From contig NZ_ATVL01000011.1 of assembly GCF_000420705.1 (NCBI RefSeq), forward strand, positions 1-64,000: DNA of 64,000 nt, in the 5' to 3' direction. Position 1 is the stretch's first letter. Each line of letters opens with the position of its first letter. The notes below the pieces were generated by a model. It was given only the letters and a program-made list of their open reading frames with translations, searched no databases and was not told the DNA's origin. This document shows positions 8,954-17,639 of this stretch, in pieces. The position numbers were made by a program, and so were the translations under genes. This DNA is from Hymenobacter norwichensis DSM 15439 (GTDB taxonomy: Bacteria; Bacteroidota; Bacteroidia; Cytophagales; Hymenobacteraceae).

Positions 8954-9373
8954 TTGATTACCATCGACCTGACCGACCAGCCCATTGACGTAGCCGCCAC
9001 CCTAGAACTGGTGCAGTCTGATGGGGCAGGCGCCGTTAACACGTTTATTGGCACGGTGCGCAACAAAAGCACCGGCCGCCCGGTGGTGCGCCTAGAATAC
9101 GAAGCTTACGACAGCATGGCGCTGCACCAGCTGCGTAAAGTGGCCGACCAAGCCAAAGAACAGTGGCCGATGCTGGAAAAAGTGGCCGTCATTCACCGCA
9201 AAGGTACCCTGCAAATCGGCGACGTGGCGGTGGTAGTAGCCGTATCCACGCCGCACCGCGCCGAGAGTTTTGCCGCCTGCCAGTACATTATCGACACGCT
9301 GAAGCAAGTGGTAACTATCTGGAAAAAGGAGTTTTATGAGGATGGCGACGTATGGGTAGCCGCCCACCCGTAG
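8954..9373 (+). CDS. moaE: molybdopterin synthase large subunit MoaE
   Basis: MoaE is the catalytic subunit that takes sulfur from MoaD-thiocarboxylate to make molybdopterin. Motifs seen are NTFIGTVRNKSTGRPV, the LEYEAYDSMA segment, IHRKGTLQIGD, STPHRAESF and the conserved IWKKEF lysine region near the C-terminus. There is no in-frame ATG ahead of the conserved core. I chose the TTG at 8954 (MITIDLTDQP, 139 residues); TTG at 8918 is the alternative (151 residues). The gene is convergent with mobA, with a 27-base gap. Confidence 0.92.
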   Translation: MITIDLTDQPIDVAATLELVQSDGAGAVNTFIGTVRNKSTGRPVVRLEYEAYDSMALHQLRKVADQAKEQWPMLEKVAVIHRKGTLQIGDVAVVVAVSTPHRAESFAACQYIIDTLKQVVTIWKKEFYEDGDVWVAAHP

Positions 9374-9400
9374 GATGTCCGTAGCCCCAAGCCGCAAGTG

Positions 9401-10579
9401 CTAGGACGACAGTTCTTGCGCCGCGGCGTCGCGCTGCTCGGGAGTATTGATGTTGCGCAGTTCGGCCGGAGAGGGTGCGTGTAGCAACTCGATATCAGAG
9501 TTGATGAGCGCCTTACGCGGACATGAGTAGCCATTACCTAAAAAACGCAGCAGTGTACCGTAGCTACTTGGCTCCCAAATGGTAATGAGCGGCTCAGGCC
9601 ATTCAGTTGAGGGGCTTTGATAGGCGGTTGCCATACGGCCGGCGTGACGGTGCTGCACCAAGTGGGTTAATGTAGTTTCCGACAGAAACGGCAAGTCACA
9701 GGCTACTACCAGCCAAGCGGAGTCGGGGTCGAGCTGGAATGCGGAGAGGATGCCGCTCATCGGACCGAGGCCCACAAACACGTCAGGCAAGGGGGCCAGG
9801 CCGACGGCTTCCAACTCGAACACCTGCTCGGGCCGACATGATACCAGTACATCTTCGCAAAATGGAGCCAGCAACTCGGCAGCGTAGGCGCGCTGTTCCT
9901 GGCCGTGGTAGGCTAGCCGGCCTTTGTCCTGGCCCATACGTTGGCTTTGGCCACCAGCCAGCACCAAGCCCCGGATGGGTGGGCGTTGCTGGCGCCACTC
10001 TTGCAGCACCAATGCAGCAATAGCCTCGGTATCAGCTAGTGGCACTATGGGTACATTGGCAGTGGCTAGGTGCTCTTGCAGGTAGTCGGGTACTTCAGTT
10101 ACGCCGTCGGGCAGCAGCAGCAGGCGGACATCAGTGAGCCGGTCCAGCTTTTTTTGCAGAGGCTTGGCCGGATCAAGGATGGCAATTTGCTGGCGGGCCC
10201 GGAAGTGGTTGCCATTTACCAGCACCAAGCTTTGGTGGTGCAGCCACTCCTGCTGCGCAAACTTGTCGAAGCCGCGTTTCAAATCCAGCCGGGTGAACGT
10301 GATTTTGTCGGTTAGCTCGGCGCTGGCTCCGGCTTGTAGAATGGCATCTTGGCCACCAGCGCCCCCCTGGGCCGCATCGTCACCGGCAGCGTGGTCGGCA
10401 TCTACGTAGGCCACGCGCAATACGGGCTCCAGGTGGGGCAACAGGCGCGCTACCAGTTCCTTGATTTTGCCGCAGGGCGCCCCCAAAATAGCCAGCTCGT
10501 GGCGGTGAAACTCACCTACGGCGGGGCGGGCCAGTTGAGCGTGCTTGCGGTGCGGGGTGGCGGGAATATTAGTCGGCAT
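9401..10579 (-). CDS. mobA: MobA-type molybdenum cofactor nucleotidyltransferase with MobB-like N-terminal domain
   Basis: Residues about 190-392 are a MobA-like NTP transferase: RGLVLAGGQSQRMGQDKG binds GTP, and VGLGPMSGILSAF and VVACDLPFL follow in family order. It should attach a nucleotide to Mo-pterin, giving the dinucleotide form used by the oxidoreductase. Residues 1-185 resemble the MobB GTPase: LAILGAPCGKIKEL sits where a P-loop should be but lacks the GK[S/T] ending, and VAYVDADHA resembles its next strand. So this looks like a MobB-MobA fusion with a degenerate nucleotide site. The ATG at 10579 overlaps the end of moaC by 11 bases, suggesting coupled translation. A longer frame reaches 10666. 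Confidence 0.85.
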   Translation of the reverse strand: MPTNIPATPHRKHAQLARPAVGEFHRHELAILGAPCGKIKELVARLLPHLEPVLRVAYVDADHAAGDDAAQGGAGGQDAILQAGASAELTDKITFTRLDLKRGFDKFAQQEWLHHQSLVLVNGNHFRARQQIAILDPAKPLQKKLDRLTDVRLLLLPDGVTEVPDYLQEHLATANVPIVPLADTEAIAALVLQEWRQQRPPIRGLVLAGGQSQRMGQDKGRLAYHGQEQRAYAAELLAPFCEDVLVSCRPEQVFELEAVGLAPLPDVFVGLGPMSGILSAFQLDPDSAWLVVACDLPFLSETTLTHLVQHRHAGRMATAYQSPSTEWPEPLITIWEPSSYGTLLRFLGNGYSCPRKALINSDIELLHAPSPAELRNINTPEQRDAAAQELSS

Positions 10580-11057
10580 GGTGGAAGTCTTGTTTGCCAC
10601 CCGTTTTGCTGAGCAGCCGGGTTTCCTGAATAACAATGTTGTGCGAGAGGGCCTTACACATGTCATAGATGGTGAGGGCCGCTACCGAAGCGCCAGTCAG
10701 GGCCTCCATTTCCACGCCGGTTTTGCCGGTTACGCTGGCGGTGCACTCAATCAACACAGCGTCGGGGGCCTGCACGTCAATGCGTACCTGGCAGTCGTCG
10801 AGGCCGAGTGGGTGGCACAAGGGTATCAGTTCAGAAGTACGCTTGGCTCCCATAATGCCCGCCAGAATAGCCGTCTGGAACACGGGACCTTTGCGAGTTG
10901 GCAGGTCGCCGTCCTGCACCAAGGCCAGAATTTCGGCCCCGAGTACCACGCGGCTGCGCGCCCGGGCCACGCGGCGGGTGGAGGTTTTGGCACCCACATC
11001 CACCATGGCGGGTTGGCCCGCAGCGTTGAGGTGGGTAAGTTTAGAAGAATCAGACAT
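10569..11057 (-). CDS. moaC: cyclic pyranopterin monophosphate synthase MoaC
   Basis: MoaC converts 3',8-cyclo-GTP to cyclic pyranopterin monophosphate. The 162-residue product has all main motifs: LTHLNAAGQPAMVDVGAK, TSTRRVARA, the active-site block IPLCHPLGLDD, ASVTGKTGVEMEALTG and LTIYDMCKA. The ATG at 11057 (MSDSSKLTHL) matches the family N-terminus; a frame to 11180 has no such support. mobA overlaps its 3' end, so the pair is one operon. Confidence 0.95.
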   Translation of the reverse strand: MSDSSKLTHLNAAGQPAMVDVGAKTSTRRVARARSRVVLGAEILALVQDGDLPTRKGPVFQTAILAGIMGAKRTSELIPLCHPLGLDDCQVRIDVQAPDAVLIECTASVTGKTGVEMEALTGASVAALTIYDMCKALSHNIVIQETRLLSKTGGKQDFHHAD

Positions 11058-11236
11058 GAGAAGAGAAGATTGCAAGGCTGTAGAGACGCATATTTGCGCC
11101 GGGTTGTTGCCGCTCCCCAACAAACCAATAGGTTGCAACTTTGCTTTCTTGGTGGCGGCTTTGCTTGTTGCGTGTGCCACTGAACACCTACCCCGCGCCG
11201 CAAGATAGGCGTTGCTTTCCCTGACTTTTCCGCTCT

Positions 11237-12466
11237 ATGCTTTCCGTTGAAGAAGCCACCCGCCGCGTAGCGGCCACTGTCCGCCCGTTGCCCCCCGAGT
11301 TTCTGGCGCTGCCGCTGGCAGCAGGCCGTATTCTGCGCGAAAACCTACACGCCGACCGGGATTTTCCGCCTTTCAATAGGGTAGCTATGGATGGTATGGC
11401 GGTGTGCTTTGGCGCGCTAGAAGCTGGCCAACGAGAGTTTGCCATTGCCCACACCCAATTTGCCGGCCAGGCCCCTATAGAACTTACCAACCCGCAGGCC
11501 GCCGTGGAAATCATGACCGGGGCCATGCTGCCGCCCGGCACCGATACCGTCATCCGCTACGAAGACCTAACCTTCCGCACCGACGACACCACCGGCCAGC
11601 GCCTGGCCACGGTGCAGGTAGCGCCGCCGCAAGCCGGTTTCAACGTGCACTCCCGCGCCGCCGACCGGCAACAGGGCGACCTGCTACTCCCGGCCGGCAC
11701 TCACTTGGGCGCCGCCGAATTGGCCGTAGCAGCCACCGTGGGGGCCAGCACCGTAGCCGTCACGCGCCGCCCGCGGGTGGCCGTAGTTAGCACCGGCGAC
11801 GAGCTGGTACCCATCAGCCAGCAGCCTCTCCCCCACCAGATTCGGCGCTCCAACGCCTTGATGCTGCAAGCCGCCGCCGATGCCACCGGCGCCACCACCC
11901 AGGCGTTTCACTTCAACGACGACGTGGAAGTGCTCCGCCGAGGGCTGCTGCCGCTGCTCACTGACTTCGACGCCGTTATTCTGAGTGGGGGCGTCTCGAA
12001 GGGTAAAGCCGACTTTTTGCCGGAGGTGCTGCGCGAATTAGGCGTGGAGCAGGTGTTTCATGAGGTACAGCAGCGGCCGGGCAAGCCGTTTTGGTTTGGG
12101 CAGCTGGCGGGCGGCGCGGTGGTGTTTGCGCTGCCCGGCAACCCGGTTTCCACGTTTGTCAACTTCCAGCGCTACGCCCGGCCGTGGCTGCTAGCCGTGC
12201 AACACCCTACTGGCACCGCTTTGCTCGAGGCTGGCCCTGTGGCTGCGGCGCTTGCCACTGAAGTCAATTTTCGGCCCAAGCTCACGCATTTCTTGTTGGT
12301 GCGCCTGGAGCATTCCGCTGACGGGCAATTGCTGGCGCATCCCGAGCGGGCCGGTGGCTCCGGCGACCTAGCCAGCCTACTGACCAGCAATGCCTTTCTG
12401 GAGCTTCCCGCCGAAACCGAGGTTTTCCCGGCTGGGTCGGTGCTGCCCGCTTGGCGGTTTCGGTAG
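11237..12466 (+). CDS. moeA: molybdopterin molybdenumtransferase MoeA
   Basis: MoeA inserts molybdate into adenylated molybdopterin. The 409-residue protein has normal length and the expected blocks: FNRVAMDGMAV, the AVEIMTGAMLPPGTDTVI segment, VVSTGDELV, the SGGVSKGKADF loop and ALPGNPVSTFV in the MogA-like domain. It is divergent from moaC across 179 bases. No separate mog/moaB adenylyltransferase gene is seen in the window, so that step must be encoded elsewhere. Confidence 0.95.
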   Translation: MLSVEEATRRVAATVRPLPPEFLALPLAAGRILRENLHADRDFPPFNRVAMDGMAVCFGALEAGQREFAIAHTQFAGQAPIELTNPQAAVEIMTGAMLPPGTDTVIRYEDLTFRTDDTTGQRLATVQVAPPQAGFNVHSRAADRQQGDLLLPAGTHLGAAELAVAATVGASTVAVTRRPRVAVVSTGDELVPISQQPLPHQIRRSNALMLQAAADATGATTQAFHFNDDVEVLRRGLLPLLTDFDAVILSGGVSKGKADFLPEVLRELGVEQVFHEVQQRPGKPFWFGQLAGGAVVFALPGNPVSTFVNFQRYARPWLLAVQHPTGTALLEAGPVAAALATEVNFRPKLTHFLLVRLEHSADGQLLAHPERAGGSGDLASLLTSNAFLELPAETEVFPAGSVLPAWRFR

Positions 12467-12784
12467 CATTTACACTTATACATACCATAGCCCGGAAGTC
12501 GCAGGAAATTCTTGCCGCAATTTGCTCCGCAAGTATCTACTCCAAGTTGCAGATTGCTTGGCAGAGGTCCGCCCGTCAGCCCGTTTTTTCGCGGGCTGAC
12601 GGGTTGCTGTGTGTTGCCGTTGTTACCCGCTGCTGTTTAGCCATGCAGTGCTGGCAACGACCGATCAACTGGCAAAAAAGTCAGCAGACCGGCAAGAGTT
12701 CCGCAAATCGGTATATCTGGTATTGCGCCAACGCGCAGGAACTCGCTTTGCTTGTCTCTTTAGCTCTACCGGGAACGATAGCAG
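12467..12784. other. non-coding gap with a strong hairpin
   Basis: The 318 bases between moeA and the next minus-strand gene contain no convincing gene. The frame at 12451-12876 crosses the hairpin and runs antisense into the next gene. The main feature is the perfect inverted repeat at 12572-12603. The rest shows nothing I can name. Confidence 0.5.
12572..12603 (+). terminator. 12-bp perfect hairpin after moeA
   Basis: CCCGTCAGCCCG (12572-12583) pairs perfectly with CGGGCTGACGGG (12592-12603) around a T-rich 8-base loop. It lies 105 bases after the moeA stop. The T run is in the loop, not after the stem, so it is not a classic intrinsic terminator on either strand. A terminator role is the simplest guess. 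Confidence 0.5.
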
Positions 12785-13294
12785 CTAATAGCTCGAAGCG
12801 TAGAAAGCAGGCGTGGCCTCGTGCCGATTCGCCCATTCCTTTTCCAAAACCGGCAGCCGTTCTGATCCGTCGGTGAGCCAGTCCATTGCCGAGACTGAGT
12901 CGGAGAAGTACTGCGAATCGAATTGGATAGCGGGCTGCACTAAGTCGTGGAGGGCATCGATGGCTAGTTGGTTGTGCACTTGGCTACTAGCAATAACCAG
13001 CACCAACCGCTCCAGTGGCAACGCCACTAGCTGAGGCATCCAGTACTCGCCCAGCCACCATTGGTCGGCTACTACCAGCTCGGGTACACTGTTCATATCA
13101 ATGAGCAGATGACGGACGCGCAGCTCTTTGATGAGCGCCATGAGTTGGGCGGCACTGATACGGAGCCGGTGCATGTCGGTAGCAGCCACCCACTCCACGC
13201 GGAGTACGGCCAACGGTTCGTCATACTGCAAGCAGAAATCGGGAATGGTGCGAAAAATCACGGCTGAAAAAGCCAAGGTGTGGTTGGCCAGCAA
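12785..13294 (-). CDS. STAS-like hypothetical protein
   Basis: This protein of up to 169 residues has the look of a SpoIIAA/STAS-like alpha-beta domain: alternating strands and helices with LLIDMNSVPELVVADQWWLGEYW in the middle. I know similar small single-domain proteins from Hymenobacter, of unknown function. No signal peptide or membrane segment is seen. The longest start is TTG at 13294; GTG at 13261 (MIFRTIPDFCLQYDEP) would give a more typical N-terminus. No operon partner is visible. Confidence 0.6.
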   Translation of the reverse strand: MLANHTLAFSAVIFRTIPDFCLQYDEPLAVLRVEWVAATDMHRLRISAAQLMALIKELRVRHLLIDMNSVPELVVADQWWLGEYWMPQLVALPLERLVLVIASSQVHNQLAIDALHDLVQPAIQFDSQYFSDSVSAMDWLTDGSERLPVLEKEWANRHEATPAFYASSY

Positions 13295-13738
13295 ACCTGA
13301 AAAGACAGCTTGTTGGCTGAGGTAGGATAGAACGGTACAGCGTGCTTACATACGACAATAGCGGAGCTTCTGATTTAAGGTATTGCGCTATTCTGCCAGC
13401 AGCCAAAGCTGCTTTCAAGTGCCAGGGTAATTCGTACGCTACGTAAGCTGCATATAGCAAATGTACGGGCTGGCAGGCTGCTTTGCCACGAATACTGTTC
13501 AGCTTGCTACCTGCATAGGTAGGTCACGGTTTGAAGATATCTTCAAGTGCTTCGGAGTACTTCGGAAATAATCTTGCAGCTGATGCTGTGCTGTAAAATA
13601 CAGTGTGCCCTCTGCGCTGCCATCAATCAAATTGGTTGGTTAAAACCAATTAATTAATATATAACTATACAAACAAATAATTTACTTTTGCCCATCATTC
13701 ACATTTATTCTTCTGCTCCCTATTTATCATCTCTGCTC
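13295..13738 (+). promoter_or_regulatory. palindrome-rich control region upstream of the sugar dehydrogenase
   Basis: This non-coding stretch has TACTTTTG (13683-13690), a match to the -7 element, 49 bases before the start codon, without a clear TTG at the proper distance. Upstream are several dyads: TTGAAGATATCTTCAA (13531-13546, perfect), CTACCT/AGGTAG (13507-13522) and TTGGTT/AACCAA (13636-13649). A direct repeat AGTGCTTCGG/AGTACTTCGG lies at 13546-13565. The pattern suggests operator sites for a regulated promoter. Confidence 0.5.
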
Positions 13739-16090
13739 ATGAAAACAATCTGTACTTTCCTGTTACTCTTCTGGCTAAGCTTGCCCAGTGGCGCCCAGTC
13801 CTTCCAGCGTTCTGAGCTACCAACTACCCTTTCCACTCCGTGGGAAATGACGTATGGCCCCGATGGTTACCTATGGCTTACTGAGTCGGGGGGACGCGTA
13901 TCCAGGGTGAACCCAACAACTGGAATTAAATCGGTGGTATACACGGCACCCGACTATTTTGGGGGCGCGCCTAGCGAATCTTCTCAGCTGTGCTTTCAGC
14001 CAGGCATTGGTGCTGGCACGCTAGGCCTAGCCCTGCATCCCGATTTTTTGAACAGCGCCACGTCGTATATCTACTATGTGTACTCGTACAACCAAGGTAC
14101 AGTAGCGGCACCAGCTACCCAGTTCAAAATTGTGCGCCTGACTTGGAACGCTACGCAGGAAGCTGTGGTGTCCAGCACTACCCTTGTTGGCAGCCTACCT
14201 ACTGGCTACGACCATTTGGGGGGCCGCTTGCTGGCCGTTCGGCAGCAGGGCAATGTGTACTTGTACTTCACTACCGGCGACAACGGAATATCTGAAACCA
14301 ACAGCCCCGACTGCTACAACCCACAAACCACCAATCCCAACAATTTTGCCCAAGATCCTACCACCAAAAACGGAAAGGTCCACCGGTTTAATATCGATGG
14401 TAGTGTACCAGCCGATAACCCGCTGCCGGGTAACTCCTTCTTCACTCGGGGGCACCGAAATCCGCAGGGACTGGCATTCAACCCTACCAACGGAGTAGTA
14501 TACGAAATAGAGCACGGCGACCGGACCGATGATGAAATCAACATACTCACGAAAGGCTTGAACTACGGCTGGAAAAACGTGCGTGGCTACCACGACGGCA
14601 ACTATCCCGGTGAGTTAGCTTACATTCAGAACTACGTTCCTAATCCTAGCATCCGGTTCGACCGGTTGGAACCTGCCTGGTACGCTTGGGCCACGACTCC
14701 GCCACCGAGCACCGCCAACCAGAACGATTGGGAATCGATAGCGCCTTCAGATGGGATCTATTATGGCAGCGCCGGCATTCCAGCTTGGACTAACAGCTTG
14801 CTAGTGGTTACGCTCAAAAACGGCACTACCACCGACCAAGAGCTGTATCAGTTCAAGCTAACACCCAACGGGTTGGGCATCGTCAACGGGGCCCCTCAAC
14901 GCTTTTTTGGCACCGACCAAGCCTTAAATGGACGGCTGCGAGATGTAGCCGTGTCACCGGATGGCACAAAGATTTATGTGGTGAACAACGGTGGCGCTGA
15001 CCGAGACAAGATTACTGTGTACACCTACGTGCCGTCGTCGGTGGCCTTGAACCTTACCACGCAGATCACCAATGCTTCCTGCGGCCAAGGCGGCGCCATC
15101 AACCTAACAGTAAGTGGAGGTACGCCTCCTTACCGCTACGCTTGGACGGGACCGAACAACTTTGCTGCTAGCACCGAAGATATTAGCAGCCTCAGCGCCG
15201 GTACCTATTCTGTTACAGTTACGGATGCCGGGCAGAACAGTGCCACCCAACAGGCCACCGTACTGTTAAACGGCCTCGATACCACACCCCCTACTGTTTT
15301 GGCGGCGGGCTTTGTAGTTGAGCTGAACAGCAGTGGTATGCGCACTATTGAGGCCGGAGACGTAGACTATGGTAGTACCGATGAGTGCAGCGGCTTGGCC
15401 TCAATGACACTGGACAAGGCCACCTTCACCTGCGCCAACGTGGGGCCCAATAATGTGACACTCACTGTTACCGACAACGCTGGTAATTCAGCTTCGCAAA
15501 CCGTCACAATAATTGTCGTTGACAATACGGCACCGACGGTGCGAGCAGCTGGCTTGGCAGTTGCGTTGATAAATGGCACGCGCACCATTGAGGCGGCCGA
15601 CATAGATTATGGCAGCTACGATGACTGTGGCAGCATTGCTTCTTTAAGCATCAGCCCCCGCACTTTCACTTGCGCCAATGTGGGCCCCAACCAAGTGACC
15701 CTAACAGTAACTGATAATGCTGGCAATGTGGCCACCCAGACCGTAACGGTACTGATAACAGCAGACGCAAGCTGCAACAATACCGCCAGCAGCCTACAAC
15801 CCGGTACGAGAGTATCAGCCATGAACAGCGGCCAGCTGTTAGAAGCCTATCCAAACCCAGTAACCGAGCAGGCAACCATAGTATTCCGGCCTCTTCGCAA
15901 TGGCAACGGACAGGTAAAACTATACAACCAACTAGGCACTTTGGTAGCCACGCTATACGAAGCAGTTGTAGAAGGCGGCCGCATGTACAGTGTATCACTT
16001 GACAGTCGGCTCCTGCCTAGCGGGGTTTATAATTGCCAGTTTATATCCAACGGCAAAATCAGCAACAAGCGGATACTCGTTACTAAATAG
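13739..16090 (+). CDS. secreted PQQ-type sugar dehydrogenase-like protein with SprB repeat and T9SS signal
   Basis: The 783-residue product has a signal peptide (1-20, cleavage near SGAQS). Residues about 25-445 form a glucose/sorbosone dehydrogenase-type beta-propeller, with HPDF, RGHRNPQGLAFNP and YEIEHGDRTDDEIN motifs. Next come an SprB-type repeat (about 440-515), two tandem 80-residue modules starting TPPTVLAAGF and TAPTVRAAGL, and a type A T9SS sorting domain (700-783, LLEAYPNPV ... RILVTK). It should cross the outer membrane and be attached or released at the surface, oxidising a sugar or aldose. The substrate is unknown. The ATG at 13739 opens the signal peptide; an upstream TTG is rejected. 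Confidence 0.88.
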   Translation: MKTICTFLLLFWLSLPSGAQSFQRSELPTTLSTPWEMTYGPDGYLWLTESGGRVSRVNPTTGIKSVVYTAPDYFGGAPSESSQLCFQPGIGAGTLGLALHPDFLNSATSYIYYVYSYNQGTVAAPATQFKIVRLTWNATQEAVVSSTTLVGSLPTGYDHLGGRLLAVRQQGNVYLYFTTGDNGISETNSPDCYNPQTTNPNNFAQDPTTKNGKVHRFNIDGSVPADNPLPGNSFFTRGHRNPQGLAFNPTNGVVYEIEHGDRTDDEINILTKGLNYGWKNVRGYHDGNYPGELAYIQNYVPNPSIRFDRLEPAWYAWATTPPPSTANQNDWESIAPSDGIYYGSAGIPAWTNSLLVVTLKNGTTTDQELYQFKLTPNGLGIVNGAPQRFFGTDQALNGRLRDVAVSPDGTKIYVVNNGGADRDKITVYTYVPSSVALNLTTQITNASCGQGGAINLTVSGGTPPYRYAWTGPNNFAASTEDISSLSAGTYSVTVTDAGQNSATQQATVLLNGLDTTPPTVLAAGFVVELNSSGMRTIEAGDVDYGSTDECSGLASMTLDKATFTCANVGPNNVTLTVTDNAGNSASQTVTIIVVDNTAPTVRAAGLAVALINGTRTIEAADIDYGSYDDCGSIASLSISPRTFTCANVGPNQVTLTVTDNAGNVATQTVTVLITADASCNNTASSLQPGTRVSAMNSGQLLEAYPNPVTEQATIVFRPLRNGNGQVKLYNQLGTLVATLYEAVVEGGRMYSVSLDSRLLPSGVYNCQFISNGKISNKRILVTK

Positions 16091-16108
16091 AGCATCAATA
16101 CCGTTGAA

Positions 16109-16143
16109 AGCGGGCGGCAGGGCTTTTCCTGCCGCCCGCTTTT
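16109..16143 (+). terminator. intrinsic terminator of the sugar dehydrogenase gene
   Basis: A 13-bp perfect stem, AGCGGGCGGCAGG (16109-16121) with its complement (16128-16140), has a 6-base loop and is followed by TTT. It begins 18 bases after the stop codon. Confidence 0.9.
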
Positions 16144-16337
16144 GTATGAATGATTGGGAGTAAATTCTGACATGAAGCCGAACCCAAGGCGCTAGACCTT
16201 CTTTAGAAATTAATACCTAATGCATAGGTCTGTAAGCTAGCAGCCCTGCTTTGTCTTGATAAATTAAACTGTATCCAAGCCTTAAATTCCTTTCTATCTT
16301 CGGCGGCTATATACGGCCAGCAAGACCAGCTATTTCT

Positions 16338-17417
16338 ATGAAAAATGAGTTGCTTGCCCTAACCGGCCTGCGCGGTGTGGCGGCGCTGCTGGTTTTCTGG
16401 TTTCACGTTGACTTACGGACCCCGCTCACTTTCCTGTGGCAGTTCGGGCCGCTTTATAACGTGTTTTCCCACGGCGCTTTCGGGGTTACTATCTTCTTCG
16501 TGCTATCAGGTTTTGTGCTCACCTACAGCCAGTTGCGCACTAGTACGGCGACTGATTATCCCAGCGCTGGTTCTTATGCAGCGTTTATGCGCAAGCGTTT
16601 TGCCCGCATCTATCCGGTGTACTTGGTAGGCATGCTGCTCACGGCGCTGGTATGCACGGTGCAGCACAGCTGGCCCCCGGATATGGGCGTACTGGCCATT
16701 ACCAACCTCACCATGACGCAGGTGCTTTTCCCCTCCATTTCAATGCTGTGGTACAGCAATGGAGCTTGGTCGGTGGCGGTGGAAGTGTTTTTCTACTTGG
16801 TATTTCCTTTCCTACTGCCAAGCCTGCTGCGCATTAAACGCCAAGCAATACTATGGATGGTGCTGGCCGTGGTAGTAGTGGTGGGCGCGCTGGGCGGGGC
16901 GGCTTACACCATCTGGCCTCAACACGTTTCGTACGTGCTGATGTACAGCCACCCATTGTTCCGGGTGTCGGAGTTTATCAGTGGTGTGGCGGCAGGCGTA
17001 TTGGTGTTTCAATTTAACTGGCGGCCCGCGGAATGGAAAGTACTGGTGCTAGTAACGGCGGCCGTGGGGTACATCGTGTTTTTTGGGTCGCAGCTGTTAG
17101 GGTTTGTGGTGCACAATTGGTTGGTGGTGCCCGCCATTATAGCGCTGCTGGCTGTGGCCGTACAGCCCGAAAAAACCAAGGTAGTGAAGCTGTTGGCGCA
17201 TCCGTGGCTGGTGTACGCTGGCCGTATCAGCTACTGCTTTTACGTGGTGCAGCTGCCGTTATTCATGGCCGAAGAGACCTTGCTGGAACGCCACCAGATT
17301 GCACCTGGCCATCAATGGTATGGCTTCCCCATTTTCTGCATGGCATTGCTGCTGGCCGTGGCGGTACATAAGTGGGTGGAGCAGCCCGCCTACCGTTTCC
17401 TGACGCGTGCCCGCTAG
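16338..17417 (+). CDS. acyltransferase 3 family membrane protein
   Basis: This 359-residue integral membrane protein has about ten hydrophobic helices and the acyltransferase 3 pattern: LTGLRGVAALLVFWFHV at the start, with the conserved Arg and His of helix 1, FFVLSGFVLTYS, FMRKRFARIYPVYL, and the WSVAVEVFFYLVFPFL block. Members O-acetylate or otherwise acylate surface sugars, lipids or peptidoglycan from the cytoplasmic side. The acceptor cannot be told. TATCTTCG at 16295-16302 is a near match to the -7 element. It stands alone between two T9SS cargo genes. Confidence 0.9.
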   Translation: MKNELLALTGLRGVAALLVFWFHVDLRTPLTFLWQFGPLYNVFSHGAFGVTIFFVLSGFVLTYSQLRTSTATDYPSAGSYAAFMRKRFARIYPVYLVGMLLTALVCTVQHSWPPDMGVLAITNLTMTQVLFPSISMLWYSNGAWSVAVEVFFYLVFPFLLPSLLRIKRQAILWMVLAVVVVVGALGGAAYTIWPQHVSYVLMYSHPLFRVSEFISGVAAGVLVFQFNWRPAEWKVLVLVTAAVGYIVFFGSQLLGFVVHNWLVVPAIIALLAVAVQPEKTKVVKLLAHPWLVYAGRISYCFYVVQLPLFMAEETLLERHQIAPGHQWYGFPIFCMALLLAVAVHKWVEQPAYRFLTRAR

Positions 17418-17639
17418 CAGAAACCAGATGGAAGCTTGATAGCAACGAGTCTTATCTACTGCTAACCAATAAGCATACTTGTTAGCTCAGACAGTGCGTT
17501 TTCACTTATCCACGAAGTTAGCACTAAGCCTATAAACAACTCATTAACAGGAACAAAGCAGTACGCTACAGGAGAGTAAAGAGTAAGTGAGCCGTTACTT
17601 TCAACGTATTACTTCGACTTTCCACCCTTCTATTCCTTT

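Noticed and set aside
11079..11100. CATATTTG as a promoter for moeA
   Set aside because: It has one mismatch to TAnnTTTG and no -33 TTG at the right distance; TGTAGAGACGCATATTTGCG looks more like a fragment of a common Bacteroidota intergenic repeat.
12451..12876. 141-codon open frame after moeA
   Set aside because: It begins within moeA, crosses a 12-bp hairpin and ends antisense in the STAS-like gene; no recognisable features.
13546..13565. Possible CRISPR or tandem array from repeated AGTRCTTCGG
   Set aside because: Only two copies of 10 bases with no spacer; no arrays or cas genes are seen in the window.
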